From positions 62,001 through 126,000 of IMG/VR virus record IMGVR_UViG_3300012988_000016: a stretch of DNA of 64,000 nucleotides. One strand, 5' to 3'. Shown in pieces: positions 34,169-43,023 of the stretch. The number at the start of each line of letters is the position of its first letter. The stretch's first letter is position 1. This DNA is from a virus. Under the pieces are notes generated by a model. The model ran no database searches, had not been told where the DNA came from, and saw nothing but the letters and a program-made list of their open reading frames with translations. The translations under genes and the position numbers were made by a program.

Positions 34169-35950
34169 ATGCCCGAAGAAATCAAGCTTAGTGCCGAGCA
34201 GCAAAAACTATATGACGAACTGAAATCCGTACGATCACGGACAGACGTCAAGTTACCGCCCTCACCCCTTCTGAAGCAGCAAATAGTTGGGCTGGACGGT
34301 GAGCTCCAGCCTTTGGTCCCTAGATACTATCAAGTCCAAGGCATCTACCACATGCTTCGATTGAAGCGTATGGTGCTTGGTGACAGCACTGGTACGGGGA
34401 AGACATTTCAAACACTAGGCACACTCTGTTACCTTTGGGAGAAACGCCCAGAGACCAAGGTGGTGGTGGTTGCTCCCAAATCAGCCATCCGACAGTGGGC
34501 TGAAGAAATAGACCGCTTTACCAAGGGTGTGCAGGTCTACATCGCCACGGCCCCCAAGCAGAAGGGGGAGACCCCATTGGAGGCTCGGCAACGTGTCTAC
34601 GAGGCGTGGGCGGCCGCCCCTTCTGGGCCCAATGATCCAAAGGCAGTCCTGATTCTGAACTATGCCTTGCTGGTTAGGGATTGGAATCAAGGAGGTTTCC
34701 AACCATTGAAACCCAATGGTCAGCCAGACCCGAAGGCTCCTGTCCTGCCTGGATTGTTGGACAAAATAACCAAGCAGGTGGGTGAACATCTGACGGTCAT
34801 CTTCGATGAGGCGACTGCTTTCAAGTCGATGAAGACCAAGACTTGGGAAGTGGCTAGGTATCTGTCCGATCGTTCGAACCGAGTCTACGCCCTGACGGCC
34901 ACACTGCTCAAGAACAACCTCATGGAAGGCTATTGCATCTACAAGGCCATCTTGCCCTCCCTGTTTGGGGCGAAGACCAAGTTCATGGAGGACTACACCT
35001 TCTTCGAACTCAAGAGTGTGGGAAAGGCCAAAGTGCCGGTCGTCAAGGGCTACAAGAACTTGGATCACTTCAAGTCCAAGATCGATCTCTACTTCTTGGG
35101 TCGTCAGAAGCACGTCATCTCCAATGAGCTGCCCACTCTGACTACCCGAGAAATAACCTGCGAGCTGAATGGTGCGGAGACGTTGAAGTACAGAGAAGCT
35201 CTGTCAGGCCTTTTGGAGTTGGGGGATGGCCAGATCAAGGAGTTCGAGGAAACCAAGGCGCTGACCTCACTCATCTACTGTCAGCAAATAGTCAACTCCT
35301 TGTCGCTACTAAAGTTCAATGAGGGTGATGAGGTAGGTGGATTTAACTTAGACTTGACCAGCTCCAAAATAGGTTCGCTGTGCAGCAAAGAGCAGGCCTT
35401 GTTGGATCTGCTATCCGAGGAATTGGAGGATGAAAAGGTCATCGTCTACACTCGGTTTGAGAGTCTGGTCGGAAGACTGCAAGAAATACTCAAGAAGAAC
35501 GGTATCAAGTCGGTCCGAATCACCGGTAAAGAGAAGGACGTGGATCGCCAGAAGGCCAAGGTGGCCTTCCAAAATCTCAAGTCTGATGTTCGGGTGGTGT
35601 TCATCACCGACGCTGGTAGCGAAGCGATCAATCTTCAGGCAGCAGCCGGCATGGTGTTCTATGACCAACCCTGGTCATGGGGCGCTTACGTCCAAATACT
35701 AGGGCGCATGATCCGTATCGGTTCCCCTCACAAGGGGGTGATGGCCTACCATCTGTTGGCCGAACTGCCAGAAATATCGGTTAAAGACCGAAAAACTATT
35801 GACCATCACGTTCTGGGGATGCTCCGGAAAAAGAAAAACCTAATCGACAAGGTGTTGGGCGAGGCCGCCATTGGAGCTCTCGAATTCGAGAGCGAGGGTG
35901 GTTCATCTCTCAAGGATCTTGTTCGAGCTATGCAAGGAAAAGCAGCGTAA
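34169..35950 (+). CDS. SNF2-like superfamily 2 DNA helicase/translocase
   Basis: A 593-residue protein with the SF2/SNF2 motif set. Motif I is GDSTGTGKTF (near residue 70). Motif Ia is VVVAPKSAIRQW. Motif II is TVIFDEAT (DEAx box, near 212). Motif III is ALTATL. In the C-terminal lobe there are VIVYTRF, motif V (TDAGSEAINLQAA) and motif VI (QILGRMIRIGS, near 510). All key residues for ATP hydrolysis appear intact. Such helicases remodel protein-DNA complexes or take part in phage replication and recombination. It opens the replication block and its stop overlaps the next start (TAATGG). Confidence 0.9.
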   Translation: MPEEIKLSAEQQKLYDELKSVRSRTDVKLPPSPLLKQQIVGLDGELQPLVPRYYQVQGIYHMLRLKRMVLGDSTGTGKTFQTLGTLCYLWEKRPETKVVVVAPKSAIRQWAEEIDRFTKGVQVYIATAPKQKGETPLEARQRVYEAWAAAPSGPNDPKAVLILNYALLVRDWNQGGFQPLKPNGQPDPKAPVLPGLLDKITKQVGEHLTVIFDEATAFKSMKTKTWEVARYLSDRSNRVYALTATLLKNNLMEGYCIYKAILPSLFGAKTKFMEDYTFFELKSVGKAKVPVVKGYKNLDHFKSKIDLYFLGRQKHVISNELPTLTTREITCELNGAETLKYREALSGLLELGDGQIKEFEETKALTSLIYCQQIVNSLSLLKFNEGDEVGGFNLDLTSSKIGSLCSKEQALLDLLSEELEDEKVIVYTRFESLVGRLQEILKKNGIKSVRITGKEKDVDRQKAKVAFQNLKSDVRVVFITDAGSEAINLQAAAGMVFYDQPWSWGAYVQILGRMIRIGSPHKGVMAYHLLAELPEISVKDRKTIDHHVLGMLRKKKNLIDKVLGEAAIGALEFESEGGSSLKDLVRAMQGKAA

Positions 35951-36882
35951 TGGATATATGCACACGCTGTGGTCTCAAACCACTAACAGGATGTATGCCG
36001 AATGGCACCCTGTTGGGCGAAGGCGATTTGATGCGTCATTGCCCAAATATGGCCAGGAAACTGAAAATCGAACATGTGAGGGAACGGCTGGACCTCGACA
36101 TTAGAGAATCCAAATCAATCCCTTCCAGCCCTCTCTTCTCACCCTCTACCAATGGTCCGCCATTGGTAGATCTGACTCAGCAAAATCTTCTGATCAGAGG
36201 TGTGACTCGTGCGGGGTTCTTACCTCATCTCAAACTTGCTTTGGTGGGCAAGATTTGGACCAACCCCACCTACGCATACAAGGTGGTGGGCGACGCTCGA
36301 TTGCGTGACGTGTATGTCGGCAATGAAGCGTATCGGAGTCGTGCCGCCACCGCTAGAGAGCAGACAGAGAACAACAACGCCATCGCTGACTTGGTGGGCA
36401 AGGATTACGACCTAGTGGTCATCCTTCTAGGGACGTTGGGGCATAAGAATGTGGCGGCCCCCGGGATCCTCAGAGAAGCGTTGATGCATCGTGAAATGCT
36501 GGGCAAGCCAACGTGGCTTTTCCAGAGCAGTGACCCTAGGTACGAATGGCGACACTCAAAGGATGCTGAGTCAGAGCTGTTCATTGAGCACTTCCAGGTC
36601 ATCAGATTAACCTCTGACGATCAAACCCCCGATGATGAGCGTGAACTGGAGAACAGCCACATTACGGTCGATGACGGCAAAACAGAGCCGGCGGACCTCA
36701 ATGAGTTGGTTGAGGAATACGAAGAACCAGTAGTCAATGTCCCTTCCCGCAGCAAAAAACCCTCGGTCAAGCCTCCTATCAAAGAACCAGTTACGCCTCA
36801 ATCCGACGAGATTGTGGCCGGCTTCGGTGGCGGCCCAGGTGGCAACCGCAAGAAGAAGTACAACAACAAGGGAGGTTGGTGA
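35950..36882 (+). CDS. zinc-finger protein, candidate helicase loader
   Basis: A 310-residue protein. The N-terminus has CTRCGLKPLTGC (residues 4-15) and a further Cys near 31, a likely zinc site. The middle (residues 80-220) is alpha/beta with strands like LKLALVGKIW and DLVVILLGTLG. It lacks a Walker A, so it is not an AAA+ DnaC-type ATPase. The tail is acidic, then basic and Gly-rich (GGGPGGNRKKKYNNKGG). It sits immediately before the DnaB-like helicase, with which it shares a TGATG junction. That is where loaders or helicase accessory proteins are common; the role is inferred from position only. Confidence 0.55.
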   Translation: MDICTRCGLKPLTGCMPNGTLLGEGDLMRHCPNMARKLKIEHVRERLDLDIRESKSIPSSPLFSPSTNGPPLVDLTQQNLLIRGVTRAGFLPHLKLALVGKIWTNPTYAYKVVGDARLRDVYVGNEAYRSRAATAREQTENNNAIADLVGKDYDLVVILLGTLGHKNVAAPGILREALMHREMLGKPTWLFQSSDPRYEWRHSKDAESELFIEHFQVIRLTSDDQTPDDERELENSHITVDDGKTEPADLNELVEEYEEPVVNVPSRSKKPSVKPPIKEPVTPQSDEIVAGFGGGPGGNRKKKYNNKGGW

Positions 36883-38357
36883 TGTCTAACAGTAAGAGTG
36901 TATTGCGGGGGGTCATCGATTTCGGAGACGGGAAGCTTTCCGAAAAAGCCATCGGAAGCAACTTCAGCTTCTTGAAAAATTCTAGGTACGAGTGGAGCAA
37001 TCCGGATGAACGGAAGATCTACGATTTCATCATCAAGTATCACCAGGAAAGTCTCGAACCTCCCAACGCTTTGACGCTCAGAGACTATTTTGGTCCAGAG
37101 CGAGCTGCCGATTATGCGGTGATCGAGAAGCTGAAAGACATTCATTCAGCAGCCATCTACGAACGTTCGGCGTACCGTACTCTCGTAAACTCCTTGTTGG
37201 AGGCTCAGAATCAGAACAAGTATCTGGTCCTTTTGACGGAGACCCAAGAGATCGTCACCAAAGGGCGGATCGTCGATAAAGAACAACTGAAAGGCCTGGT
37301 AGACGGCAAGAAGTACTACGAGCAGAAGATCATTGACCTGATCCCCGCCAATTCCAACGCCATCACCTTTGGCGATGTGACGCAGGACGTCCAAAAAGAA
37401 CGTGATGCTTACAAGGTAGCCAAGAGCAATCAGACCAAAGTGTGGGGCAGGTTCACTGGTTTGGAGCATATTGACCTTGCGTTTCACGGTATCAAGCCTG
37501 GCGAACTATGGATCCATGCGGCTGAGCCTGGCAATCTGAAGACCGCTTTCGCGACCAATTGGTCCTACAACCTGATTACCCGCTATCGTGCGAACGTGCT
37601 CTATGTCAGTCTTGAGATGAAGTACGAGCATCTTCGGAAGATTATGTGTGCCATGCACACATCGAACGGTATCTTCACCAAGCAAGGGTATGCTCCCTTG
37701 GACTACACCAAAATACGTGATGGTGAACTGACCCCAGAACAGGAACAGTTCTACGATCTAGCGTTGAATGACTTCGAGTCCAATCGGGACTACTGTCGTA
37801 TGCACATCTGGGTCCCAGACAGGGATGTGACGGTGGCCGATATCCGCAACTATGCGGAACAGCTACACAAGAACCTGGAAATAGGCCTGATTGTCATTGA
37901 TCAGGGTGAATTGGTCAAACCTCCTAGGGCCTACAAGGATTTGACCAGCGAGCAAAATGCCGTCATCCGTGAGATGAAGTTGATGGCGATGCATTTCAAT
38001 GGTGGTGAAAGCATCCCCATCCTGGATCTTCACCAGATTAACCGTACTGGTATGACCGCTAACGAGAAGAACAAGAGTACCCCCGAGGAACTTGGCCAGT
38101 ACAAATACCGTGATTTGTCGTACGCCAATCAGGCGGAACGTTCGGCGGACTACATCACCACCACCTACGCCCCCAAGGAATTGATCGAGCAGGGCTACGC
38201 CATCATCAGCTGTATGAAGTCTCGCGACAATCGAAAGTTTGACCTAGGCCGAATCGGCGTCGACATGACGTGTCACCGACTCAGGAATTGGGACCCCAGT
38301 GTGACAGGGTTCGGGGCCGATATGACGCAAGACGATTACGCCAACTCGGGGCTCTAA
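36882..38357 (+). CDS. DnaB-like replicative helicase with degenerate Walker A
   Basis: A 491-residue protein. ATG 36882 is preferred over upstream TTG/GTG because GGAGG (36871-36875) is 6 nt away. The RecA-like domain starts near residue 195 with FTGLEHIDLAFHGIKPGELW, as in DnaB. The P-loop position reads AAEPGNLKTAF instead of GxxxxGKT: Lys and Thr are kept but both flanking glycines are changed. Later motifs are present: YVSLEM, a Walker B-like IGLIVIDQ, and DLHQINRTG. It should unwind the fork as a hexamer. The altered P-loop makes its ATPase activity worth testing. A primase zinc domain is encoded 1 nt downstream. Confidence 0.85.
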   Translation: MSNSKSVLRGVIDFGDGKLSEKAIGSNFSFLKNSRYEWSNPDERKIYDFIIKYHQESLEPPNALTLRDYFGPERAADYAVIEKLKDIHSAAIYERSAYRTLVNSLLEAQNQNKYLVLLTETQEIVTKGRIVDKEQLKGLVDGKKYYEQKIIDLIPANSNAITFGDVTQDVQKERDAYKVAKSNQTKVWGRFTGLEHIDLAFHGIKPGELWIHAAEPGNLKTAFATNWSYNLITRYRANVLYVSLEMKYEHLRKIMCAMHTSNGIFTKQGYAPLDYTKIRDGELTPEQEQFYDLALNDFESNRDYCRMHIWVPDRDVTVADIRNYAEQLHKNLEIGLIVIDQGELVKPPRAYKDLTSEQNAVIREMKLMAMHFNGGESIPILDLHQINRTGMTANEKNKSTPEELGQYKYRDLSYANQAERSADYITTTYAPKELIEQGYAIISCMKSRDNRKFDLGRIGVDMTCHRLRNWDPSVTGFGADMTQDDYANSGL

Positions 38358-38358
38358 G

Positions 38359-38973
38359 ATGGCCAATAACGAAGCAGCCATCAAGGCATGGTTCGCCATG
38401 CGGCGTGAAGCGATCCATGAAATGATAACGGCCCATGATGTGTTGAGGCTACATGGGGTATCGTTCCGCCACTCTACCGACAGGGAGGAGCAGTTCAGCT
38501 GCCCATTCCATGGTCAGGACAACAAGCCGTCTGCCAGGGTGTATACGGCAAAGGCTGATAGTCGATCTCATGTTTGGTGCTTTGTTTGCCAACAACCGTG
38601 GGATGCCATCAGTCTTTGGAAGAAATTCTCTGGAGAGGAGAAAAAACACAACCAGATCCTCATCGAGATGGAGCGTCATCTCGGGATCAAGACCCCAGAA
38701 GTACCGGAAGGCGTGCACGCTGTTGCTCAAGTCGACGATACCGACAAGACCAGTTATGCGATCTTCTTGGACTTATGCGAACATCGTCTCAAAGAAGCAC
38801 GGGAAAATTATCTGGCTCAAGACGATATGAATGGGTTCTTGATCGCAGGGTCCATTCTTGACAAGTTGATCTCCAGAGTGTCGGATGGGCGGCTTCAGTA
38901 CGTGAAGGCGATCGAGTTGCTCAAGCAGTTGATAGACAAGATCGGTGACCGTATCCGTGGTGAGACGGCTTAA
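38359..38973 (+). CDS. primase zinc-binding (CHC2-type) domain protein, lacking TOPRIM
   Basis: A 204-residue protein. Residues 48-95 match the DnaG-type zinc ribbon: CPFHGQDNKPSARVY, then VWCFVCQQPWDAISLW. The remaining 110 residues are helical. A complete DnaG has a catalytic TOPRIM/RNA polymerase core of about 300 residues after this domain. None is present here or elsewhere in the window, so either priming is split between genes or this is only a template-recognition subunit. It is tightly linked to the DnaB-like helicase. Confidence 0.75.
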   Translation: MANNEAAIKAWFAMRREAIHEMITAHDVLRLHGVSFRHSTDREEQFSCPFHGQDNKPSARVYTAKADSRSHVWCFVCQQPWDAISLWKKFSGEEKKHNQILIEMERHLGIKTPEVPEGVHAVAQVDDTDKTSYAIFLDLCEHRLKEARENYLAQDDMNGFLIAGSILDKLISRVSDGRLQYVKAIELLKQLIDKIGDRIRGETA

Positions 38974-39397
38974 GCTACCCACTAGAGAGATGGGGGACGT
39001 CAGGCTGTTGGTAATCGAACAGCAGCCTGACGGCTCTTGGGAAGATGAATGGGAGCTCCTTAGGAAAACCCCATTCGGTGCACAATTCAGCGTAATCTCC
39101 AAAGAGGTGCTGGATCATGCGTTGTACCGATTGTCCCGCCCATTGGTAGACGCCTTGGGGATCCCTCCGGCGGGAGCGTTGAAGAAAATACCGAAAGCCT
39201 CGAAAGAATGTTTTCGACGTGAACGGTGCATCTACCACGATAGCAAGAATTGCCATCCTGAAGGCAAGCAAATGCCGTGGTGTTACGAGCCTGACGGTGT
39301 AGAAGGTGAAGAGATCCGTCAAACGGCCACGAGGGCAATTCAGGAGTGGCGTGATGGGGTCTATTTGGTTGTGATTCAAGAGGATCAAGATGTCTGA
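38945..39397 (+). CDS. unknown protein with C-terminal cysteine cluster
   Basis: Up to 150 residues. The start is uncertain: GTG 38945, 38957 or 38960 overlap the primase gene, and ATG 38990 follows it but with a poorly spaced AGAGAG. A compact N-terminal domain (VRLLVIEQQPDG) is followed by a cluster CFRRERC...NC...WC (four Cys within 30 residues), possibly a metal site. The stop overlaps the polymerase start by 8 nt. The position within the replication operon suggests a replication accessory role. Confidence 0.6.
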   Translation: MTVSVVRRLKLPTREMGDVRLLVIEQQPDGSWEDEWELLRKTPFGAQFSVISKEVLDHALYRLSRPLVDALGIPPAGALKKIPKASKECFRRERCIYHDSKNCHPEGKQMPWCYEPDGVEGEEIRQTATRAIQEWRDGVYLVVIQEDQDV

Positions 39398-42197
39398 AGA
39401 CATAGATTTCGACGATATTGAGAGTTCACTGGGTAGTGTCCCCCAGGTAGCATTGACTGCAAAAAACACTAAAACGACCGTCATTGAGGGAGATGACCTG
39501 GAGTTCTTTGCTGAGAATTCCGGCATCAAATCCGATGATGTGGCGGCCTCCGAAGACTTGACCAAGCCGTGGATGAAATTCCACCAGTTCGTGCTGGTCA
39601 AGACCCCTGAGCAGGTGACCGAAATAGTTAATCAGATGCTAGCCCATGGCAGAGGCAGCATCGATCTTGAGACTGAGGGGTTGGACAACCGTATCTACTA
39701 CGATGAGGCAGATAAGCCCTACACGGTCCACAAGATCGTCGGTTTCTGTCTAGGTTACAGAGGGATTGGGCATTACATCCCTGTTCGACACAACTTCAAG
39801 ACCATCTATGGGGAGACAGACCCCAATGTCAATGTCGAGCATGTGGAGGCCGAAATACGTCGCCTGTGCCAAGCTAGTCAGCCGGTCCTGACTGAGGAGG
39901 GCTTGGCCGAGGATGCCTTGTCGTCCAACAAAATGGCAACACCCCCTAGGATTGTCTTGTATTTCTGGAACTCTAAGTTCGATCAAGAGTTCCTATTCCC
40001 GATCACTGGGATCGATTGGTGGCACCCAAATTCGTTCAAAGATGGGATGCTGGCTGCCTACACCGTCTATTCAGACGACGTGTTGAGCTTGAAAGAGAAG
40101 GCTTTCGAAAGGCTTTCGATCGAAGATCCAGAGCATAAGACGGACGGTAAACCCACCCTCCATCGTTATGAGATGATCAAGTTCAAGGAGCTGTTTCCCA
40201 AGGGCACGCCTAACAAGGAGATGCGGTTCGCAGATCTGTATCCGGAAGAGGGAAGCGCGGTTGTCAAGTACGCTTGCTCGGATGCGATCTGCACCGAGGC
40301 CTTGTGTGAGACCAAGCCTGATTGGCTGCTGGCTAGACCAGACCTGAAGGTGCACTTTCAGGAAGTGGAGTCCGCCACTGAGGATAAGAAATACGCTTTC
40401 ACCTACCGGCTAGAGAAGCAGACCACTCAAGCTGGTAGGGTGATGGAACGCCCGAGGGTGAAGATCGACAAGAAGAAGATCGTCGATCTGCTCAAACGTG
40501 CTGAAGAGGAACGGGAGAAGTACGACAACCTTATCCGAGCGATGGCGGAGAAACGGGGGTTTAAAGACTTCAATACAGGCTCTACCAAGCAACTGTCAGA
40601 CTTCCTCTTCTCTGCTGACGGTCTAAACATTAGCCCCAAGCCAGAGATGAATGCTGCCAGTGGTCAGTACAAGACCGATGCGGCCACTCTTGAGAAGATG
40701 CTGGAAGCCGACGATGCTCCAGAGGTGTTGGTCTGGATCGTGAAGTATCGCCAAATAGACAAAATCATCGGTACCTACCTGGCCAGCATGGCGGCCAATT
40801 GTGATGCCAATGACGAGCTCAGGTTCGGTTTCAATCAGACTGGGGCTGCTACTGGACGCTTCACCGCATCCGCGGGTCAGCCTGAGCAAGGTTACTCAGG
40901 CATTCCGATCCACGGCATTCCTGCTAGGAGCGACCCGAAGAAGCCTGAGGTGGCCCACTCACTCCGTCAGGCTTTCGTAGCACGGCCTGGATACACGATA
41001 GTGAAGGTCGACTACGCCGGCCAAGAGTTGCGGGTGGTTACCAACATCTCTGGGGAGAAGGTGTGGGTTGAAGAATTCATCCATGGGTCAGGAGATTTGC
41101 ACACCATCACCGCCAAGGCTTTCTTCGGACAACACATCACCAAGGAAGACAAGATTGAACGAGCGGCCGGCAAAGTGGCCAATTTTGCCCTGATTTACGG
41201 GGGTGGCCCGTCGGCCATCATGCGTGCAACCAAGTGCGATAAGGTGGAAGCGGCTCGTAGGAAGGCCAACTTCGACAAGTCGGTACCTACCTTTGCTGGA
41301 TGGGTCAAGAATCAGCACCAGTTGGTGAAGAAGACCAAAGGGGTGACGACCGCCTTTGGCCGTTTCATCGCCATTCCAGACGCTGCCGTGAAGACTGGGG
41401 ACTTGGACCCCAAAGGAGTGCCCTACACGGAGCAAGACGCTAGGAAGATTGCCGCCGCCTGTGAGCGAAAATCAACCAACTTCCCTATCCAAGGGTCGGG
41501 CGCCGACATCATGAAGATCAGCATGGTCAAGTTGGTGAAGGAATTTACCAAGTACGGCTGGTTGCGTAATGGTGGGGACGATAGCGTCCGGATGCTGATG
41601 ACAGTGCACGATGAAATTGTGTTCGAGATTCGTCATGACCGGCTCACTCAGGCAGTCCCAATCATCATCGAAATAATGGAATTCCCCAGCCGGATGGTCA
41701 GGTGGCAGGTTCCGTTGATTGTGGAACCGTTGATCAGCCAGACTTGGGAAGCCAAGATTGATTGGCATGAGGTTCAAAACGGCAAGAAACCGGTTCCTGA
41801 TTGGTTGGAAGGGATATTGGTCCCAGGGCAGCATCAATCGCCTGAGATGGTCCCTCACAAGACCTCTCAACCTGAGCAGGGGGGCCAATCTTCCAAGCCC
41901 TCCCCCCTTCAAGAATCTGGGCCTCACAACCCTACGAAAGGCACCCTTCCGGTCTACATCTTCGCCTTGAGCGACGCATTCCTTACCCGCCGATCGGTAG
42001 ACCTGGTGTTTGAAGCGGTTGCAGCCTCAATAGAACCGGACAGCAGGGTGTTCCTTTGCCTAAAAGATGCGTCAGATAACGTCTTGATTGACCCAACCAA
42101 GCGGAAAATACCAATCAATCCAAAGACATTCTCGATGAAGCTCAAGGACAAGAACTTGGGGTCTGGGGATTACCTGTACAAGGAAGAGCCCTTATAA
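39390..42197 (+). CDS. family A DNA polymerase with 3'-5' exonuclease and extra C-terminal domain
   Basis: A 935-residue protein. The DEDDy exonuclease appears intact: SIDLETEG near residue 91, NSKFDQEF near 195, and YACSD near 293. The polymerase domain carries motif A (VKVDYAGQELRVV, near 537), the O-helix (RAAGKVANFALIYG, near 591, with Arg, Lys, Phe and Tyr in place) and motif C (MTVHDEIVFEI, near 737). There is no 5' nuclease domain. After the core (about residue 810) comes a Pro/Gln/Ser-rich linker and a further domain of about 80 residues (852-935), which is unusual for this family. Phe in the O-helix is the residue linked to dideoxynucleotide discrimination in the family. It replicates the phage genome. 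The start follows GAGGATCAAG. Confidence 0.92.
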   Translation: MSEDIDFDDIESSLGSVPQVALTAKNTKTTVIEGDDLEFFAENSGIKSDDVAASEDLTKPWMKFHQFVLVKTPEQVTEIVNQMLAHGRGSIDLETEGLDNRIYYDEADKPYTVHKIVGFCLGYRGIGHYIPVRHNFKTIYGETDPNVNVEHVEAEIRRLCQASQPVLTEEGLAEDALSSNKMATPPRIVLYFWNSKFDQEFLFPITGIDWWHPNSFKDGMLAAYTVYSDDVLSLKEKAFERLSIEDPEHKTDGKPTLHRYEMIKFKELFPKGTPNKEMRFADLYPEEGSAVVKYACSDAICTEALCETKPDWLLARPDLKVHFQEVESATEDKKYAFTYRLEKQTTQAGRVMERPRVKIDKKKIVDLLKRAEEEREKYDNLIRAMAEKRGFKDFNTGSTKQLSDFLFSADGLNISPKPEMNAASGQYKTDAATLEKMLEADDAPEVLVWIVKYRQIDKIIGTYLASMAANCDANDELRFGFNQTGAATGRFTASAGQPEQGYSGIPIHGIPARSDPKKPEVAHSLRQAFVARPGYTIVKVDYAGQELRVVTNISGEKVWVEEFIHGSGDLHTITAKAFFGQHITKEDKIERAAGKVANFALIYGGGPSAIMRATKCDKVEAARRKANFDKSVPTFAGWVKNQHQLVKKTKGVTTAFGRFIAIPDAAVKTGDLDPKGVPYTEQDARKIAAACERKSTNFPIQGSGADIMKISMVKLVKEFTKYGWLRNGGDDSVRMLMTVHDEIVFEIRHDRLTQAVPIIIEIMEFPSRMVRWQVPLIVEPLISQTWEAKIDWHEVQNGKKPVPDWLEGILVPGQHQSPEMVPHKTSQPEQGGQSSKPSPLQESGPHNPTKGTLPVYIFALSDAFLTRRSVDLVFEAVAASIEPDSRVFLCLKDASDNVLIDPTKRKIPINPKTFSMKLKDKNLGSGDYLYKEEPL

Positions 42198-42214
42198 AAT
42201 AGCTCTAGAGAGCC

Positions 42215-42796
42215 ATGAAACGTCGAGACGTCCTCCAAGAATGTGTTCTTGAGCAGTTGATTCCTGCTCAAGAGGTATTGTCCAATTGGTGTCATCGTTG
42301 CATAAATCCTGAATGCACACGAAGCCAACACGGGACAACCAAGTTTGATGACCGAGTCCTTCATTGGGAGGAGCGTCTTTTCCTAAATCCAGCTAAACTG
42401 GAACCTTCCGATCCTCGTTATCAAGAGATAGCTTCCAAGCGATTTCTGACGGTTGTCCCTGGCACTCCTAGCGCTCCTGGTGAGTGGTTAGACCCCAGGG
42501 TAGATCGTCCGGAACCGAAGATGGTACAGGTTCCAGTTCAGCTCACCCCGCCTGCTTTCGCGCCTCAGGCGGCACTCCCTCAAGAGGTGGCACCTACCCC
42601 TACCCCTACCCCTCAAATACCCAGCAATCCGTCTGTTGTTCGAAATACTCCCGCCAGGCCTCAACAAATGATCGGGGAAGCCCCCCAAACGATGCCCTCC
42701 TCGGTGTCTGATCCTTGGGCACAGAAGTCCGTCCCAGCCAGCCCGGGAGACCAGGTGGTCAAGCCTGGTGTCAAGATCAAACTTGGCGGACAATGA
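42215..42796 (+). CDS. unknown protein with Cys/His N-terminus and Pro-rich linker
   Basis: A 193-residue protein. The N-terminus holds CHRCINPECTRSQHG (near residues 26-40), a probable small zinc site. The middle and C-terminus are Pro/Gln-rich and disordered, including PTPTPTPQIP encoded by three CTACCC units. The protein ends with a basic hydrophobic stretch (VKPGVKIKLGGQ). Not recognised. The linker style resembles that of the polymerase C-terminal extension just upstream. Confidence 0.65.
   Translation: MKRRDVLQECVLEQLIPAQEVLSNWCHRCINPECTRSQHGTTKFDDRVLHWEERLFLNPAKLEPSDPRYQEIASKRFLTVVPGTPSAPGEWLDPRVDRPEPKMVQVPVQLTPPAFAPQAALPQEVAPTPTPTPQIPSNPSVVRNTPARPQQMIGEAPQTMPSSVSDPWAQKSVPASPGDQVVKPGVKIKLGGQ
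42594..42611 (+). repeat. (CTACCC)x3 microsatellite
   Basis: Three perfect tandem copies of CTACCC lie in the Pro-rich region of the preceding gene and encode Pro-Thr pairs. Because the unit is 6 nt, changes in copy number would keep the frame. Confidence 0.9.
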
Positions 42797-42811
42797 ATCC
42801 GCAGCTATAAT
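42783..42811 (+). promoter_or_regulatory. sigma70-like promoter TTGGCG-N17-TATAAT
   Basis: TTGGCG (42783-42788), a 17-nt spacer and a perfect TATAAT (42806-42811) form the best consensus promoter in the window. Transcription would begin at about 42818, 4 nt before ATG 42822, so the AGGAG just upstream would be excluded from this transcript. Confidence 0.6.
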
Positions 42812-42821
42812 AGGAGCCATC

Positions 42822-42989
42822 ATGAAATTCGAAGTTTTGATTCACTTGGACGGTCGTCGTGAGCATGTTGTGACAGAGCGTGCTGAGGGCGAGAATTGCG
42901 ATAGGATTTTCCAGTACAACGCGGGGACGATGGTCTCTGACGAGCGTACCGGTCCCGATTGCGACACGGTCCAAGAAATCACCACCTGA
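42822..42989 (+). CDS. DUF2997-like small protein
   Basis: A 55-residue protein. ATG 42822 is preferred over an in-frame upstream ATG because AGGAG lies 6 nt before it. The layout resembles DUF2997: a beta strand (KFEVLIHLDGRRE), a second strand, a Cys (ENCDRI), and a tail with RTGPDCDTVQEI. DUF2997 genes are often next to DUF1257 and Ycf46-like AAA genes in cyanobacteria and large phages, which matches this location. The family match is by eye and tentative. Confidence 0.55.
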   Translation: MKFEVLIHLDGRREHVVTERAEGENCDRIFQYNAGTMVSDERTGPDCDTVQEITT

Positions 42990-43023
42990 TCAGTCAAGAA
43001 ATTCACAAGGAAAGGATACCTAC

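Noticed and set aside
34481-35113. 210-residue leftward open frame within the helicase gene
   Set aside because: Antisense to conserved helicase motifs; no start signals.
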